DNA from: Chitinophaga silvatica
GTDB taxonomy: Bacteria > Bacteroidota > Bacteroidia > Chitinophagales > Chitinophagaceae
Length of the DNA stretch: 64,000 nucleotides
Direction: 5' to 3'
NCBI RefSeq assembly: GCF_003419895.1
Contig: NZ_QPMM01000002.1
Coordinates: forward strand, 496,001-560,000
Translations under genes and position numbers: made by a program
Part shown: positions 46,023 to 54,534 of the stretch, piece after piece
Layout of the letters: the number at the start of each line of letters is the position of its first letter
How positions within the stretch are numbered: the stretch's first letter is position 1
The notes under the pieces: generated by a model
Database searches by the model: none
What the model was told of the DNA's origin: nothing
The model's input: the letters and a program-made list of their open reading frames with translations, nothing else

Positions 46023-48059
46023 ATGAAAAAAAATTGGCTGCTATTTGCTGGGTTATTTAGCTGCGCTGTAGCTTCTGCTCAGGATATCAAACCTTATGGT
46101 GCCTTACCAACTAAACCCCAGGTTGCCTGGGCCGACCTGGAATATTATATGTTCATTCACTTTGGTCCCAATACTTTTACCAATAAAGAATGGGGGCATG
46201 GTGATGAAGATCCAAAAGTCTTCAATCCCAAACACTTGGATGCCCGTCAATGGGCCAGGACAGCCAAACTGGCTGGTATGAAAGGTATTGTAATTACAGC
46301 CAAACACCACGATGGATTTTGCCTGTGGCCAAGTAAATATAGTACCCACACCGTTAGGGAAAGTGCCTGGAAGGATGGCAAGGGCGATATATTGAAAGAA
46401 CTTTCTGCAGCGTGTAAGGAATACGGACTAAAATTCGGAGTATACCTTTCACCCTGGGATCGTAACCACCCGGCCTATGGAACTGCCGAATACAATCAGA
46501 TTTTTGCTAAAACCCTCAACGAGGTTCTGTCGGGCTACGGGCCGGTATTTGAACAGTGGTTCGATGGAGCAAACGGAGGAAATATTAAACAACCCTACGA
46601 CTGGGATTTATTTCATAGCGTAGTATATAAGAATCAGCCTAATGCGGTTATATTCAGTGATGTAGGTCCGGGTTGCCGTTGGGTAGGTAATGAAAATGGA
46701 TATGCCGGTACCACCAACTGGAGTACATTGAATGTAAAAGGCTTTACCCCTGGAGTTGGTGGCCCTGATACCAAATCGCTGAATGAAGGAAATGAAGACG
46801 GCGAAAAATGGGTGCCAACAGAATGTGATGTATCAATCCGCCCGGGATGGTTTTATAGCCCGGATACCGACGATAAGGTGAAATCACTGAACCAACTGCT
46901 GGATATTTATTATGCCTCGGTTGGAAGAAATGGAAATCTGATCCTGAATGTGCCGGTCGACAGAGATGGCCTCATACATCCGAACGATTCTACCAGGCTG
47001 ATGGAGTTACGTCAGGTGCTGGATGCTTCCTTCAAAGATAACCTGGCCAGACAGGCTAAGGTTACGGCAACCAATACCCGCAGTAATAATACAGCTGTTA
47101 AAGTCTCAAATCTTACTGATGGCAATAACAAAACTTACTGGGCTGCCAGCGAAGGAAAGAATGATGCAGTAATTACACTGACATATAGCAAACCTGTTAC
47201 CTTTAATCGCCTGGTTCTGCAGGAATTCATTGCACTCGGCCAACGTGTTAAAGCTTTTAAGGTAGAGGTCCTGGACAACGGTTCACTCAAGGAAGTAGCA
47301 AATGAAACAACAATAGGACATAAGCGTATACTCCGTTTACCGCTTACTACCACTTCCCAGATCCGTATTAGTATCCTGGATGCTAAAGCTGCACCTGTAA
47401 TTAGTGAAATACAATTATTTAAGGCACCGGGAGTTATTACTACTCCTGAAATTTCGAGACAGGAGGGAGGAAAGGTGATTATTAACGGAGCAAGCTCTCC
47501 GGATGTAACGATTCACTACACCACCGATGGTACGGAGCCGGACTTTCAGTCGCCGGTTTACAACTGGAATTCGAATATCTCACTACCGAGAGGAGGAACT
47601 GTGAAAGCGCGTGCGTACGTAGATCAGGGCAAAACTGCCGGGAAAGTTGTAACAAAGGATTTTGACATAGCTTCTGGTACCTGGAAAGTTGTTGGTTCTA
47701 CAAATAGGAAAGCGATTGATGGAAATGTTGAGTCTGTTTATGTAACTGATAAAAACGAGATCCAGATCGACTTAGCCGAAACCTTTAACCTGAAAGGATT
47801 TACTTATACCCCACCTGAATCTGATGATCATGGGGGAACTATATCCATTTATGGATATGAGTTTTATGTGAGTAAAGACGGAGAGCAGTGGAGTAAGGTG
47901 GCTACTGGCCAATTTGCCAACATTAAAAATAATCCGGTTATTCAGACGGTGAAGTTTCAGGCAACGGATGCCCGTTATATTAAATTGGTATCAACAGCTC
48001 CATCTGACGGGAAATCAAAATCAGTGGCAATTGCTGAGCTGGGAATTTTGACCAGATAA
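46023..48059 (+). CDS. alpha-L-fucosidase, GH29, with discoidin and chitobiase-like domains
   Basis: Secreted enzyme of 678 residues. Signal peptide (LLFAGLFSCAVASAQ), GH29 barrel to about residue 345 (EYYMFIHFGPNTFTNKEWGH; VITAKHHDGFCLWPSKYSTH; nucleophile Asp in FEQWFDGANGG), a discoidin-like domain (TYWAASEGKNDAVITLTYSK), a chitobiase-C-type strand repeat (VTIHYTTDGTEPDFQSPVY) and a second discoidin-like domain to the end. The acid/base is not assigned by eye. It removes terminal fucose, feeding the FucP-type importer. No fucose isomerase/kinase is in the window. Confidence 0.94.
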   Translation: MKKNWLLFAGLFSCAVASAQDIKPYGALPTKPQVAWADLEYYMFIHFGPNTFTNKEWGHGDEDPKVFNPKHLDARQWARTAKLAGMKGIVITAKHHDGFCLWPSKYSTHTVRESAWKDGKGDILKELSAACKEYGLKFGVYLSPWDRNHPAYGTAEYNQIFAKTLNEVLSGYGPVFEQWFDGANGGNIKQPYDWDLFHSVVYKNQPNAVIFSDVGPGCRWVGNENGYAGTTNWSTLNVKGFTPGVGGPDTKSLNEGNEDGEKWVPTECDVSIRPGWFYSPDTDDKVKSLNQLLDIYYASVGRNGNLILNVPVDRDGLIHPNDSTRLMELRQVLDASFKDNLARQAKVTATNTRSNNTAVKVSNLTDGNNKTYWAASEGKNDAVITLTYSKPVTFNRLVLQEFIALGQRVKAFKVEVLDNGSLKEVANETTIGHKRILRLPLTTTSQIRISILDAKAAPVISEIQLFKAPGVITTPEISRQEGGKVIINGASSPDVTIHYTTDGTEPDFQSPVYNWNSNISLPRGGTVKARAYVDQGKTAGKVVTKDFDIASGTWKVVGSTNRKAIDGNVESVYVTDKNEIQIDLAETFNLKGFTYTPPESDDHGGTISIYGYEFYVSKDGEQWSKVATGQFANIKNNPVIQTVKFQATDARYIKLVSTAPSDGKSKSVAIAELGILTR

Positions 48060-48082
48060 GTTTTTGAGGAAGTAAATATTAC

Positions 48083-48140
48083 GGAAGCATAAGAATTAAA
48101 GTAAATGTGTAACTAGCATTAACCAGATTCTTATGCTTCC
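48083..48140. terminator. hairpin after the GH29 gene, sharing the CTTATGCTTC motif
   Basis: GGAAGCATAAGAAT (48083-48096) and ATTCTTATGCTTCC (48127-48140) form a perfect 14-bp stem around 30 nt. Its arm contains CTTATGCTTC, as in the long hairpin repeats, so it may be a short relative of them. A T-run (TCTTTTT) follows a few bases later. Confidence 0.65.
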
Positions 48141-48333
48141 TGTCTTTTTGGACAAAAAATTCTTCGCTCAATATTAAATTTTTCAAATTTTTACATTCTT
48201 CTGAAAATATATAATTGATTAATAATCAATCTAAAAATGCAACAAAAATAAAATCCTGGCCCGCTGATGCAACTTTGCTGCTTTGCAAGGAAAATCCCCG
48301 AAAAAAAATCGACTATTTAAAAAGATAATATTA

Positions 48334-48341
48334 TAACTTTG
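48334..48341 (+). promoter_or_regulatory. -7 promoter element of the arginine operon
   Basis: TAACTTTG fits TAnnTTTG. It precedes the first operon gene by about 290 bp, leaving a long transcribed leader. The -33 element is weak (TTTA about 18 bp upstream). Confidence 0.55.
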
Positions 48342-48394
48342 CGGGTAATCTAAACTAAAGACAATATTTATAACAATTTAACGCTGAACTGAAG

Positions 48395-48511
48395 TTGGAA
48401 AAAACCGCAACTCATACCAACATCTCCGCATATCATGCCCGTTTAAATAAAGGGGTGACTTCTGTTGGGTTCAATGTCTTTAGATTTCTGCTCCGACGAC
48501 CTAGAATTTGA
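48395..48511 (+). CDS. candidate arginine-rich leader peptide (attenuator)
   Basis: An uninterrupted 38-codon frame starts with TTG in the context AAGTTGGAAAA, the same context as the TTG start of the GNAT gene downstream. It ends ...RFLLRRPRI: codons AGA TTT CTG CTC CGA CGA CCT AGA ATT, then TGA 48509-48511. Four of the last nine residues are arginine, with tandem CGA codons. The stop overlaps the 5' arm of a strong hairpin. Position, size, residue bias and adjoining structure match an amino-acid leader peptide that senses Arg-tRNA. No in-frame ATG is present, and I know no named family; this is inference from sequence. Confidence 0.55.
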   Translation: MEKTATHTNISAYHARLNKGVTSVGFNVFRFLLRRPRI

Positions 48512-48569
48512 TAGCGACATAGTTGTAGAAACTATCGCTATCGCACCGTGATTTCCCAATCATTCGGTG
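48510..48569 (+). promoter_or_regulatory. paired hairpins in the arginine operon leader
   Basis: Hairpin 1: GATAGCGA (48510-48517) with TCGCTATC (48535-48542), plus inner TAGTT/AACTA. Hairpin 2: CACCGTGATT (48544-48553) with AATCA and CGGTG (to 48569), closing on TCCC. A ribosome stalled at the CGA pair would leave hairpin 1 free to form, whereas one waiting at the TGA would cover its 5' arm. Neither stem is followed by a T-run, so a simple intrinsic terminator is not evident; control may be through Rho or translation. Confidence 0.6.
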
Positions 48570-48632
48570 AGCCTTTCCTGTAATGGAAAAATTTCAATGT
48601 AGTTTATTGATTCACGATTTCAATTTAAAAAG

Positions 48633-49409
48633 TTGGAAAATCAACATATCATCGTTAGGGTAGCCACGCCTGACGACATTCACTATTCAAACATCATCAC
48701 AGACGAGATGGAAGCTTCTGCAAAGGCGCGTGGAACTGGTATTGCCAAGCGTTCGCCTGAGTATGTAGAGCTCAAAATGAGGGAAGGAAAAGCCGTGATA
48801 GCTGTCACGGAAACGGGTGACTGGGTTGGTTTTTGTTATATTGAAGCTTGGGGCCATGAAAAGTTTGTTGCTAACTCCGGCTTGATCGTTAATCCAGCCT
48901 TTAGAGGTCATGGTGTTGCTAAATCGATCAAGAAAAAGATCTTCGAATTATCCAGACAAAAGTACCCTGAGTCCAAAATTTTTGGATTAACGACTGGTTT
49001 GGCCGTTATGAAAATCAACTCAGAGCTGGGATATGAACCTGTTACCTATTCAGAGCTGACTGATGATGAAGAATTCTGGAAAGGATGCAGAAGCTGTGTA
49101 AACTTTGATATTCTCACAAGCAAAAACAGAAAAAACTGTTTATGTACCGCTATGCTCTATGATCCTACCGAAAAGCTGAAAGAGGCAGAAGAAAGAGCAA
49201 TGGCAGATAAAGCTGCTGAAGAAGAAAAAAAACAAAATCAACTCTCTGTTAGTGCTGAAGGACAAATTCAGCAAGATCGCCGTCTTCGTGGCTTCAAAGG
49301 CAACATTAAGTTATATGAGCGATGGCTGCGATTCAAACGATATGTGCTATTGAAAAGCAAAAAAGAAGGCGGGGCTACCGGCTCTAAAAAGAAATTTTTC
49401 CTGTTCTGA
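48633..49409 (+). CDS. GNAT acyltransferase, probable first enzyme of arginine synthesis
   Basis: Protein of 258 residues. GNAT core in residues 6-145: IIVRVATPDDI first strand, SGLIVNPAFRGHGVAKSIKK with the acyl-CoA loop RGHGVA. A C-terminal extension has Cys152, Cys155, Cys169 and Cys171 (CxxC-x13-CxC), which may bind a metal, then a charged coil and basic tail. As the first gene of an operon that lacks argA and argJ, it is the best candidate for acylating glutamate (acetyl or succinyl). No in-frame ATG precedes the first strand, so the start is TTG 48633. Confidence 0.78.
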   Translation: MENQHIIVRVATPDDIHYSNIITDEMEASAKARGTGIAKRSPEYVELKMREGKAVIAVTETGDWVGFCYIEAWGHEKFVANSGLIVNPAFRGHGVAKSIKKKIFELSRQKYPESKIFGLTTGLAVMKINSELGYEPVTYSELTDDEEFWKGCRSCVNFDILTSKNRKNCLCTAMLYDPTEKLKEAEERAMADKAAEEEKKQNQLSVSAEGQIQQDRRLRGFKGNIKLYERWLRFKRYVLLKSKKEGGATGSKKKFFLF

Positions 49410-49456
49410 ACAGGCTGTAAATATTGTTATCTGGAATTATAAAAAAAGATGTCATA

Positions 49457-50647
49457 ATGAAAAAAGTAGTACTGGGATTTAGCGGAGGACTTGATACTTC
49501 CTATTGCGTTAAATATCTGACCGATGATAAAGGTTACGAGGTGCATTCTGTGATCGTTAACACAGGTGGTTTTTCAGAAGAAGAACTGCAGGAAATAGAA
49601 AGACGCGCTTATAACCTGGGCGTTAAAAGTCATAAAACTGTTAATGCAATACAATCTTATTATGATGGCGTGATCAAATATCTCATCTTCGGTAACGTAT
49701 TGAAAAATAATACTTACCCTCTGAGTGTGAGCGCAGAGCGCATGAGCCAGGCACTGGCCATCGCCGAATATGTGAAAGAGGTTGGTGCTGATGCAGTAGC
49801 TCATGGTAGTACCGGAGCTGGTAATGATCAGGTTAGATTTGATATGGTTTTCCATATAATGATACCAGGAGTTGAAATCATTACTCCTATCCGCGATATG
49901 AAATTAAGCCGTGAAGATGAAATCTCTTACCTGAAATCAAAAGGTGTGCAGATGAATTTCGATAAAGCGGTATACTCAATCAATAAAGGACTTTGGGGTA
50001 CTTCTGTTGGTGGTAAGGAAACCCTGACCTCTAACGGTATGTTACCAGAAGAGGCCTGGCCTACTCAATTAACCAAACAAGGCGAAGAACAGGTAAAACT
50101 TACTTTTACCAAAGGTGAATTAACAGGCGTGAATGATAAAGCATTCGATCATCCTGCGGCTGCAATTCAATACCTGCAAACTATTGCCGGTGCTTATGCT
50201 ATTGGTCGTGATATTCACGTAGGTGATACCATCATTGGTATTAAAGGTCGTGTTGGTTTTGAAGCGGCTGCTCCAATGGTGATCATCAAGGCTCACCATG
50301 CACTTGAAAAACACGTTCTTACCAAATGGCAGCTTACCTGGAAAGACCAGCTGGCACAGTTCTATGGCAACTATATGCACGAAGGTCAGATTATGGACCC
50401 TGTAATGCGTGATATTGAAGCATTCCTGCAACATACTCAGGAAAATGTAACTGGTGAAGTGTTTGTAACGCTGATGCCTTATCGTTTCCAGGTTACTGGT
50501 ATCAACTCTCCATTTGATCTGATGAGCAGCAAATTCGGTAAATACGGAGAAATGAACAGTGGCTGGTCTGGTGAAGATGTAAGAGGATTTAGCAAAATCT
50601 TTGGTAACCAAACAATGATCTGGCACCAGGTTAAAAACTCTAACTAA
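49457..50647 (+). CDS. argG: argininosuccinate synthase
   Basis: ATP-dependent ligase of 396 residues joining citrulline and aspartate. The PP-loop is LGFSGGLDTSYCVKYL at the N-terminus; AHGSTGAGNDQVRFDM binds substrate. The frame is open 11 codons further up, but ATG 49457 gives the standard N-terminus MKKVVLGFSGG. It follows the GNAT gene by 47 bp and overlaps argC by 1 bp, so the steps are translated together. Confidence 0.96.
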   Translation: MKKVVLGFSGGLDTSYCVKYLTDDKGYEVHSVIVNTGGFSEEELQEIERRAYNLGVKSHKTVNAIQSYYDGVIKYLIFGNVLKNNTYPLSVSAERMSQALAIAEYVKEVGADAVAHGSTGAGNDQVRFDMVFHIMIPGVEIITPIRDMKLSREDEISYLKSKGVQMNFDKAVYSINKGLWGTSVGGKETLTSNGMLPEEAWPTQLTKQGEEQVKLTFTKGELTGVNDKAFDHPAAAIQYLQTIAGAYAIGRDIHVGDTIIGIKGRVGFEAAAPMVIIKAHHALEKHVLTKWQLTWKDQLAQFYGNYMHEGQIMDPVMRDIEAFLQHTQENVTGEVFVTLMPYRFQVTGINSPFDLMSSKFGKYGEMNSGWSGEDVRGFSKIFGNQTMIWHQVKNSN

Positions 50648-51630
50648 TGGGAGAGATAAAAAAAATTAAAGCAGGAATTATCGGAGGTGCCGGGTATACG
50701 GGCGGAGAAATGATCAGGTTGTTACTCAACCATCCTGATGTAACCATTTCTTTTGTTCATAGCCGTAGCAATGCCGGTAACCCGTTATATGCAGTGCATG
50801 CCGATTTATTAGGAGATACCGACATGGTATTTACCGGTGAATTGAGCAATGACGTTGATGTTGTATTCTTATGTCTCGGGCATGGTGAATCTAAAAAGTT
50901 CATGGAATCAACAGATCTGGCACCACATATTAAAGTAATAGACCTGAGCCAGGATTTTCGTTTAGGCGAAACGGTGAAAGGCAGAACCTTTGTATACGGA
51001 TTGCCGGAAATGCAGCGCGACGTTATTAAAACCGCGCAAAATATAGCGAATCCGGGTTGTTTTGCTACCGCTATTCAGTTAGGTTTACTGCCTTTGGCAG
51101 CAAATGGATTACTGACCGATGTACATACAACCGGTATTACCGGTTCAACCGGCGCTGGTCAGAAACTGCAGGCTACCTCACACTTTACCTGGAGAGCAAA
51201 CAACATCTCTACTTATAAAGTATTAGATCATCAGCACCTGAAAGAAATCCGACGAAGCCTACAGCAATTGCAGCCTGGCTTCAGTGACGATGTAAACTTC
51301 GTTCCGGTGCGTGGAGATTATCCAAGAGGAATCTGGATAACCTCTTACCTGAAAAGCGATCTCTCGTTAGAGGCTGCAGTGAAGCTGTATAAAGATTATT
51401 ACGATGGCCATCCATTCACTCATGTGAGTGAAAAACAAATAGATCTTAAACAGGTTGTAAACACTAACAAATGTTTAATTCAACTGGAGAAAATTGGTGA
51501 CAAATTAGTTATCCACTCTATTGAAGACAACCTGCTGAAAGGAGCTTCCGGACAAGCAGTTCAGAATATGAATCTGATGTGCGGACTGGATGAAACAGCC
51601 GGACTTAAACTGAAGTCGATCGTGTTCTAA
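50647..51630 (+). CDS. argC: N-acyl-gamma-glutamyl-phosphate reductase
   Basis: NADPH-dependent enzyme of 327 residues. NADP loop AGIIGGAGYTGGEMIRLL, catalytic Cys in ANPGCFATAIQLGLLPL, and HRSHFTWRANNIST-like substrate region (here TSHFTWRANNIST). The C-terminal VQNMNLMCGLDE is a family mark. It reduces N-acetyl- or N-succinyl-glutamyl-phosphate. Start ATG 50647 overlaps the argG stop. Confidence 0.96.
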   Translation: MGEIKKIKAGIIGGAGYTGGEMIRLLLNHPDVTISFVHSRSNAGNPLYAVHADLLGDTDMVFTGELSNDVDVVFLCLGHGESKKFMESTDLAPHIKVIDLSQDFRLGETVKGRTFVYGLPEMQRDVIKTAQNIANPGCFATAIQLGLLPLAANGLLTDVHTTGITGSTGAGQKLQATSHFTWRANNISTYKVLDHQHLKEIRRSLQQLQPGFSDDVNFVPVRGDYPRGIWITSYLKSDLSLEAAVKLYKDYYDGHPFTHVSEKQIDLKQVVNTNKCLIQLEKIGDKLVIHSIEDNLLKGASGQAVQNMNLMCGLDETAGLKLKSIVF

Positions 51631-51661
51631 GTGTTTGATTATTTTTAACTTTTTAGCCAAC

Positions 51662-52786
51662 ATGAAACTTTTTGACGTTTATCCACTCAACGATATTATT
51701 ATAGACAAAGCCTTTGGCTCTCATGTATGGGATGATAAAGGTACACAGTATCTCGACCTGTATGGTGGACATGCCGTGATCTCTATCGGCCATACACATC
51801 CTCATTATGTAAAGCGCCTTACAGATCAGCTGAATAAAGTAGGATTTTATTCCAACTCTGTTAAGATGCCGTTACAGGAACAATTAGCTGCTTTACTTGG
51901 AAAAGTTTCCGGGAAAGAAGATTATCAATTATTCCTTTGTAACTCAGGTGCAGAAGCTAATGAGAACGCACTGAAACTTGCTTCTTTCTATAACGGTAGA
52001 AAAAAGATCATTGCATTCAGAAAATCGTTCCATGGTCGTACTTCCCTGGCGGTAGCAGCAACTGATAATCCAAAAATTGTTGCTCCTGTTAATGAAACCG
52101 ATAATGTAGTATTTCTGCCATGGCAGGATGAAGCTGCACTGGAAGCTGCTTTTAAGCAATATGAAGTAGCAGCGGTTATTATTGAAGGCATTCAGGGAGT
52201 AGGTGGTATTCAGGTAGCCGGCGAATCCTTTTTAAGGAAGATCAGAAGCTTGTGTGATGAATACAATGCTGTATTTATTGCAGATTCTATTCAGTGTGGA
52301 TATGGCCGTAGCGGTAAGTTCTACTCACATGATTATGCAGGTGTAAATGCGGATATTTACACAATGGCTAAGGGTATGGGTAATGGCTTCCCAATCGGAG
52401 GTATTAGCATTGCTCCTAAATTTAAAGCTGTTTACGGTATGCTAGGCACTACCTTCGGTGGTAATCATATGGCTTGTGCTGCAGCGCTGGCGGTATTGGA
52501 AGTAATTGAGCAGGAGAACCTGATGGCCAATGCTGCAAAAATCGGAAACTATCTGATTGAGCAATTACGCAATTTCAAAGAAGTAATAGAAGTAAGAGGG
52601 CGCGGTTTAATGATAGGTATCGAATTACCAGATTCATTGGCTAATGTGAAGAAAGATCTGTTATTCAAACACAGAATCTTCACAGGAGAAGCCAAACCTA
52701 ATGTTATCCGTTTACTGCCTTCACTGGCTTTAACTCAGGAGCATGCAGATCAGTTTTTAGAAGCATTTAGTAAAGAAGTGAAATAA
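51662..52786 (+). CDS. argD: acylornithine aminotransferase
   Basis: PLP enzyme of 374 residues, class III aminotransferase. Substrate/PLP segments: LDLYGGHAVISIGHTHPHYV, NSGAEANENALKLA, SFHGRTSLAVAATDNP, and the lysine in YTMAKGMGNGFPIGG. The frame is open from 51635, but ATG 51662 (MKLFDVYPL) matches family N-termini. It makes N-acylornithine for the transcarbamylase encoded 6 bp downstream. Confidence 0.95.
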   Translation: MKLFDVYPLNDIIIDKAFGSHVWDDKGTQYLDLYGGHAVISIGHTHPHYVKRLTDQLNKVGFYSNSVKMPLQEQLAALLGKVSGKEDYQLFLCNSGAEANENALKLASFYNGRKKIIAFRKSFHGRTSLAVAATDNPKIVAPVNETDNVVFLPWQDEAALEAAFKQYEVAAVIIEGIQGVGGIQVAGESFLRKIRSLCDEYNAVFIADSIQCGYGRSGKFYSHDYAGVNADIYTMAKGMGNGFPIGGISIAPKFKAVYGMLGTTFGGNHMACAAALAVLEVIEQENLMANAAKIGNYLIEQLRNFKEVIEVRGRGLMIGIELPDSLANVKKDLLFKHRIFTGEAKPNVIRLLPSLALTQEHADQFLEAFSKEVK

Positions 52787-52792
52787 AAATAA

Positions 52793-53746
52793 ATGAAGCA
52801 ATTTATTTCTACAGCAGATGTTCCCAGTGTCCCGAGACTAGTTGACATTGCGTTGAACTACAAAGCAGATCCTTTCAGAGATAAGGAGTTAGGGAAGAAT
52901 AAAACAGTGGGCATGATATTTCTGAACCCAAGTTTACGTACTCGTTTAAGTACGCAGGTTGCGGCCAAAAACCTGGGGATGGAAGCAATTGTGTTTAACA
53001 TCGATAAAGAAGGATGGGCGCTGGAAATGAATGATGGTGTTGTTATGAATGGTAACACTACAGAACATGTTAAGGAAGCAGCAGCGGTTATGGGGCAGTA
53101 TTTCGATATACTGGCTATCCGTACTTTTCCTGGGTTGAAGAATAAAGAAGAAGATTATACAGAAAAATACATTAATCAGTTTATTAAATACGCTGGTGTA
53201 CCGGTTGTAAGTCTGGAGAGTGCTACTTTGCATCCTTTACAAAGTCTGACCGATGTTATCACTATTAAAGAGCACTGGAATCAACCACGTAAACCAAAGG
53301 TGGTTATGACCTGGGCTCCTCATGTGAAGGCATTACCTCAGGCGGTTCCTAACTCTTTTGCTCAGTGGATAAATGCCTGGGGAGAAGCAGATTTCGTTAT
53401 CACGCACCCTGAAGGATATGAACTGGACGAAAAATTTTCAGGAAATGCACGTATCGAGTATGACCAGAACAAAGCCCTGGAAGGTGCTGATTTCGTTTAT
53501 GTGAAAAACTGGTCGTCCTACCGCGATTATGGTAAGATTATCAATTCTGATCCTTCCTGGACTTTCACTAACGAAAAACTGGCACTTACAAATGCTGCGA
53601 AAGTAATGCACTGCCTTCCTGTTAGAAGAAATGTAGTAATAGCAGACGAGGTACTGGATGGTCCTCAATCTATCGTTATTCAGGAAGCAGGTAACCGTGT
53701 TTGGGCTGCACAGGCTGTTTTAAGCGAAATACTGAAAGGAAAATGA
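52793..53746 (+). CDS. argF': N-succinyl- or N-acetylornithine carbamoyltransferase
   Basis: Transcarbamylase of 317 residues that acts on acylated ornithine. The carbamoyl-phosphate loop is FLNPSLRTRLST, and MTWAPHVKALPQAVPNSFAQ and HCLPVRRN are marks of the AOTCase/SOTCase group rather than classical OTCase. The residue known to set specificity (Glu92 in Xanthomonas AOTCase, Pro90 in Bacteroides SOTCase) is Thr90 here (GNTTEH). The overall sequence looks closer to the succinyl enzyme. It overlaps argB by 4 bp (ATGA). Confidence 0.9.
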   Translation: MKQFISTADVPSVPRLVDIALNYKADPFRDKELGKNKTVGMIFLNPSLRTRLSTQVAAKNLGMEAIVFNIDKEGWALEMNDGVVMNGNTTEHVKEAAAVMGQYFDILAIRTFPGLKNKEEDYTEKYINQFIKYAGVPVVSLESATLHPLQSLTDVITIKEHWNQPRKPKVVMTWAPHVKALPQAVPNSFAQWINAWGEADFVITHPEGYELDEKFSGNARIEYDQNKALEGADFVYVKNWSSYRDYGKIINSDPSWTFTNEKLALTNAAKVMHCLPVRRNVVIADEVLDGPQSIVIQEAGNRVWAAQAVLSEILKGK

Positions 53747-54531
53747 TCGATCTATTTATAATTAAAGTAGGCGGAAACGTTATTGATAATCCGGTATTGT
53801 TGCAAACTTTTCTTCAAAAGTTTGCAACAATACCCGGAAAAAAAATCCTGATACATGGTGGCGGAAAAATTGCTACCCGTATCGGTGATAAACTGGGAAT
53901 TGAGTCGAAATACGTGGATGGTCGCCGCATTACCGATGCAGAAACCATCGACGTAGTGACTATGGTTTATGGAGGATTGGTAAACAAACAACTGGTAGCC
54001 CAATTGCAAGCCAATAACTGCAATGCAATAGGCTTAACCGGTGCAGATGCCAATATCATTCCGGCCGTTAAACGCCCTGTTAAAACCATCGACTATGGCT
54101 TTGTTGGAGATGTATATCCCGAACAACTAAATACAGCTCCCCTGAAAGCCCTGCTCGATGCCGGTATTACTCCTGTATTTGCTCCCTTAACACATGACGG
54201 TAAAGGACAAATATTAAATACAAATGCCGATACCATTGCATCATCACTGGCTATCGCATTATCTGCAAACTATCAGGTTCGATTGATCTATTGCTTCGAG
54301 AAAAAAGGAGTGTTAAGTGATCCAACAGACGATAATGCAGTCATTAACCTCATCAATAAAGATATTTACCAACAACTACTAACCGATAAAGTACTGTCAG
54401 ACGGAATATTGCCTAAACTGCAAAATGCATTCGGAGCAATAGACAACGGTGTTAAAGAAGTATTGATCGGACATGCAGATGATGTACTAAGCAACACAAC
54501 TGCAACAGTAGCAGGTACTTTAATATGCTAA
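53743..54531 (+). CDS. argB: N-acylglutamate kinase
   Basis: Amino-acid kinase fold, 262 residues. FIIKVGGNVIDN and ILIHGGGKIATRIGDKLGI bind ATP phosphates; LTGADANIIPAVKRP and NTNADTIASSLAIALSANYQ are family marks. It phosphorylates N-acetyl- or N-succinylglutamate. The frame is open 14 codons into argF', but ATG 53743 in the ATGA overlap is the natural start. No N-terminal helix of the arginine-inhibited hexameric type is present, so classic feedback by arginine is doubtful. Confidence 0.94.
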   Translation: MIDLFIIKVGGNVIDNPVLLQTFLQKFATIPGKKILIHGGGKIATRIGDKLGIESKYVDGRRITDAETIDVVTMVYGGLVNKQLVAQLQANNCNAIGLTGADANIIPAVKRPVKTIDYGFVGDVYPEQLNTAPLKALLDAGITPVFAPLTHDGKGQILNTNADTIASSLAIALSANYQVRLIYCFEKKGVLSDPTDDNAVINLINKDIYQQLLTDKVLSDGILPKLQNAFGAIDNGVKEVLIGHADDVLSNTTATVAGTLIC

Positions 54532-54534
54532 TAA

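Noticed and set aside
48544..48600. Classical intrinsic terminator in the arginine operon leader
   Set aside because: Stable stems exist, but none is followed by a T-run on the plus strand, so only a regulatory structure is claimed.
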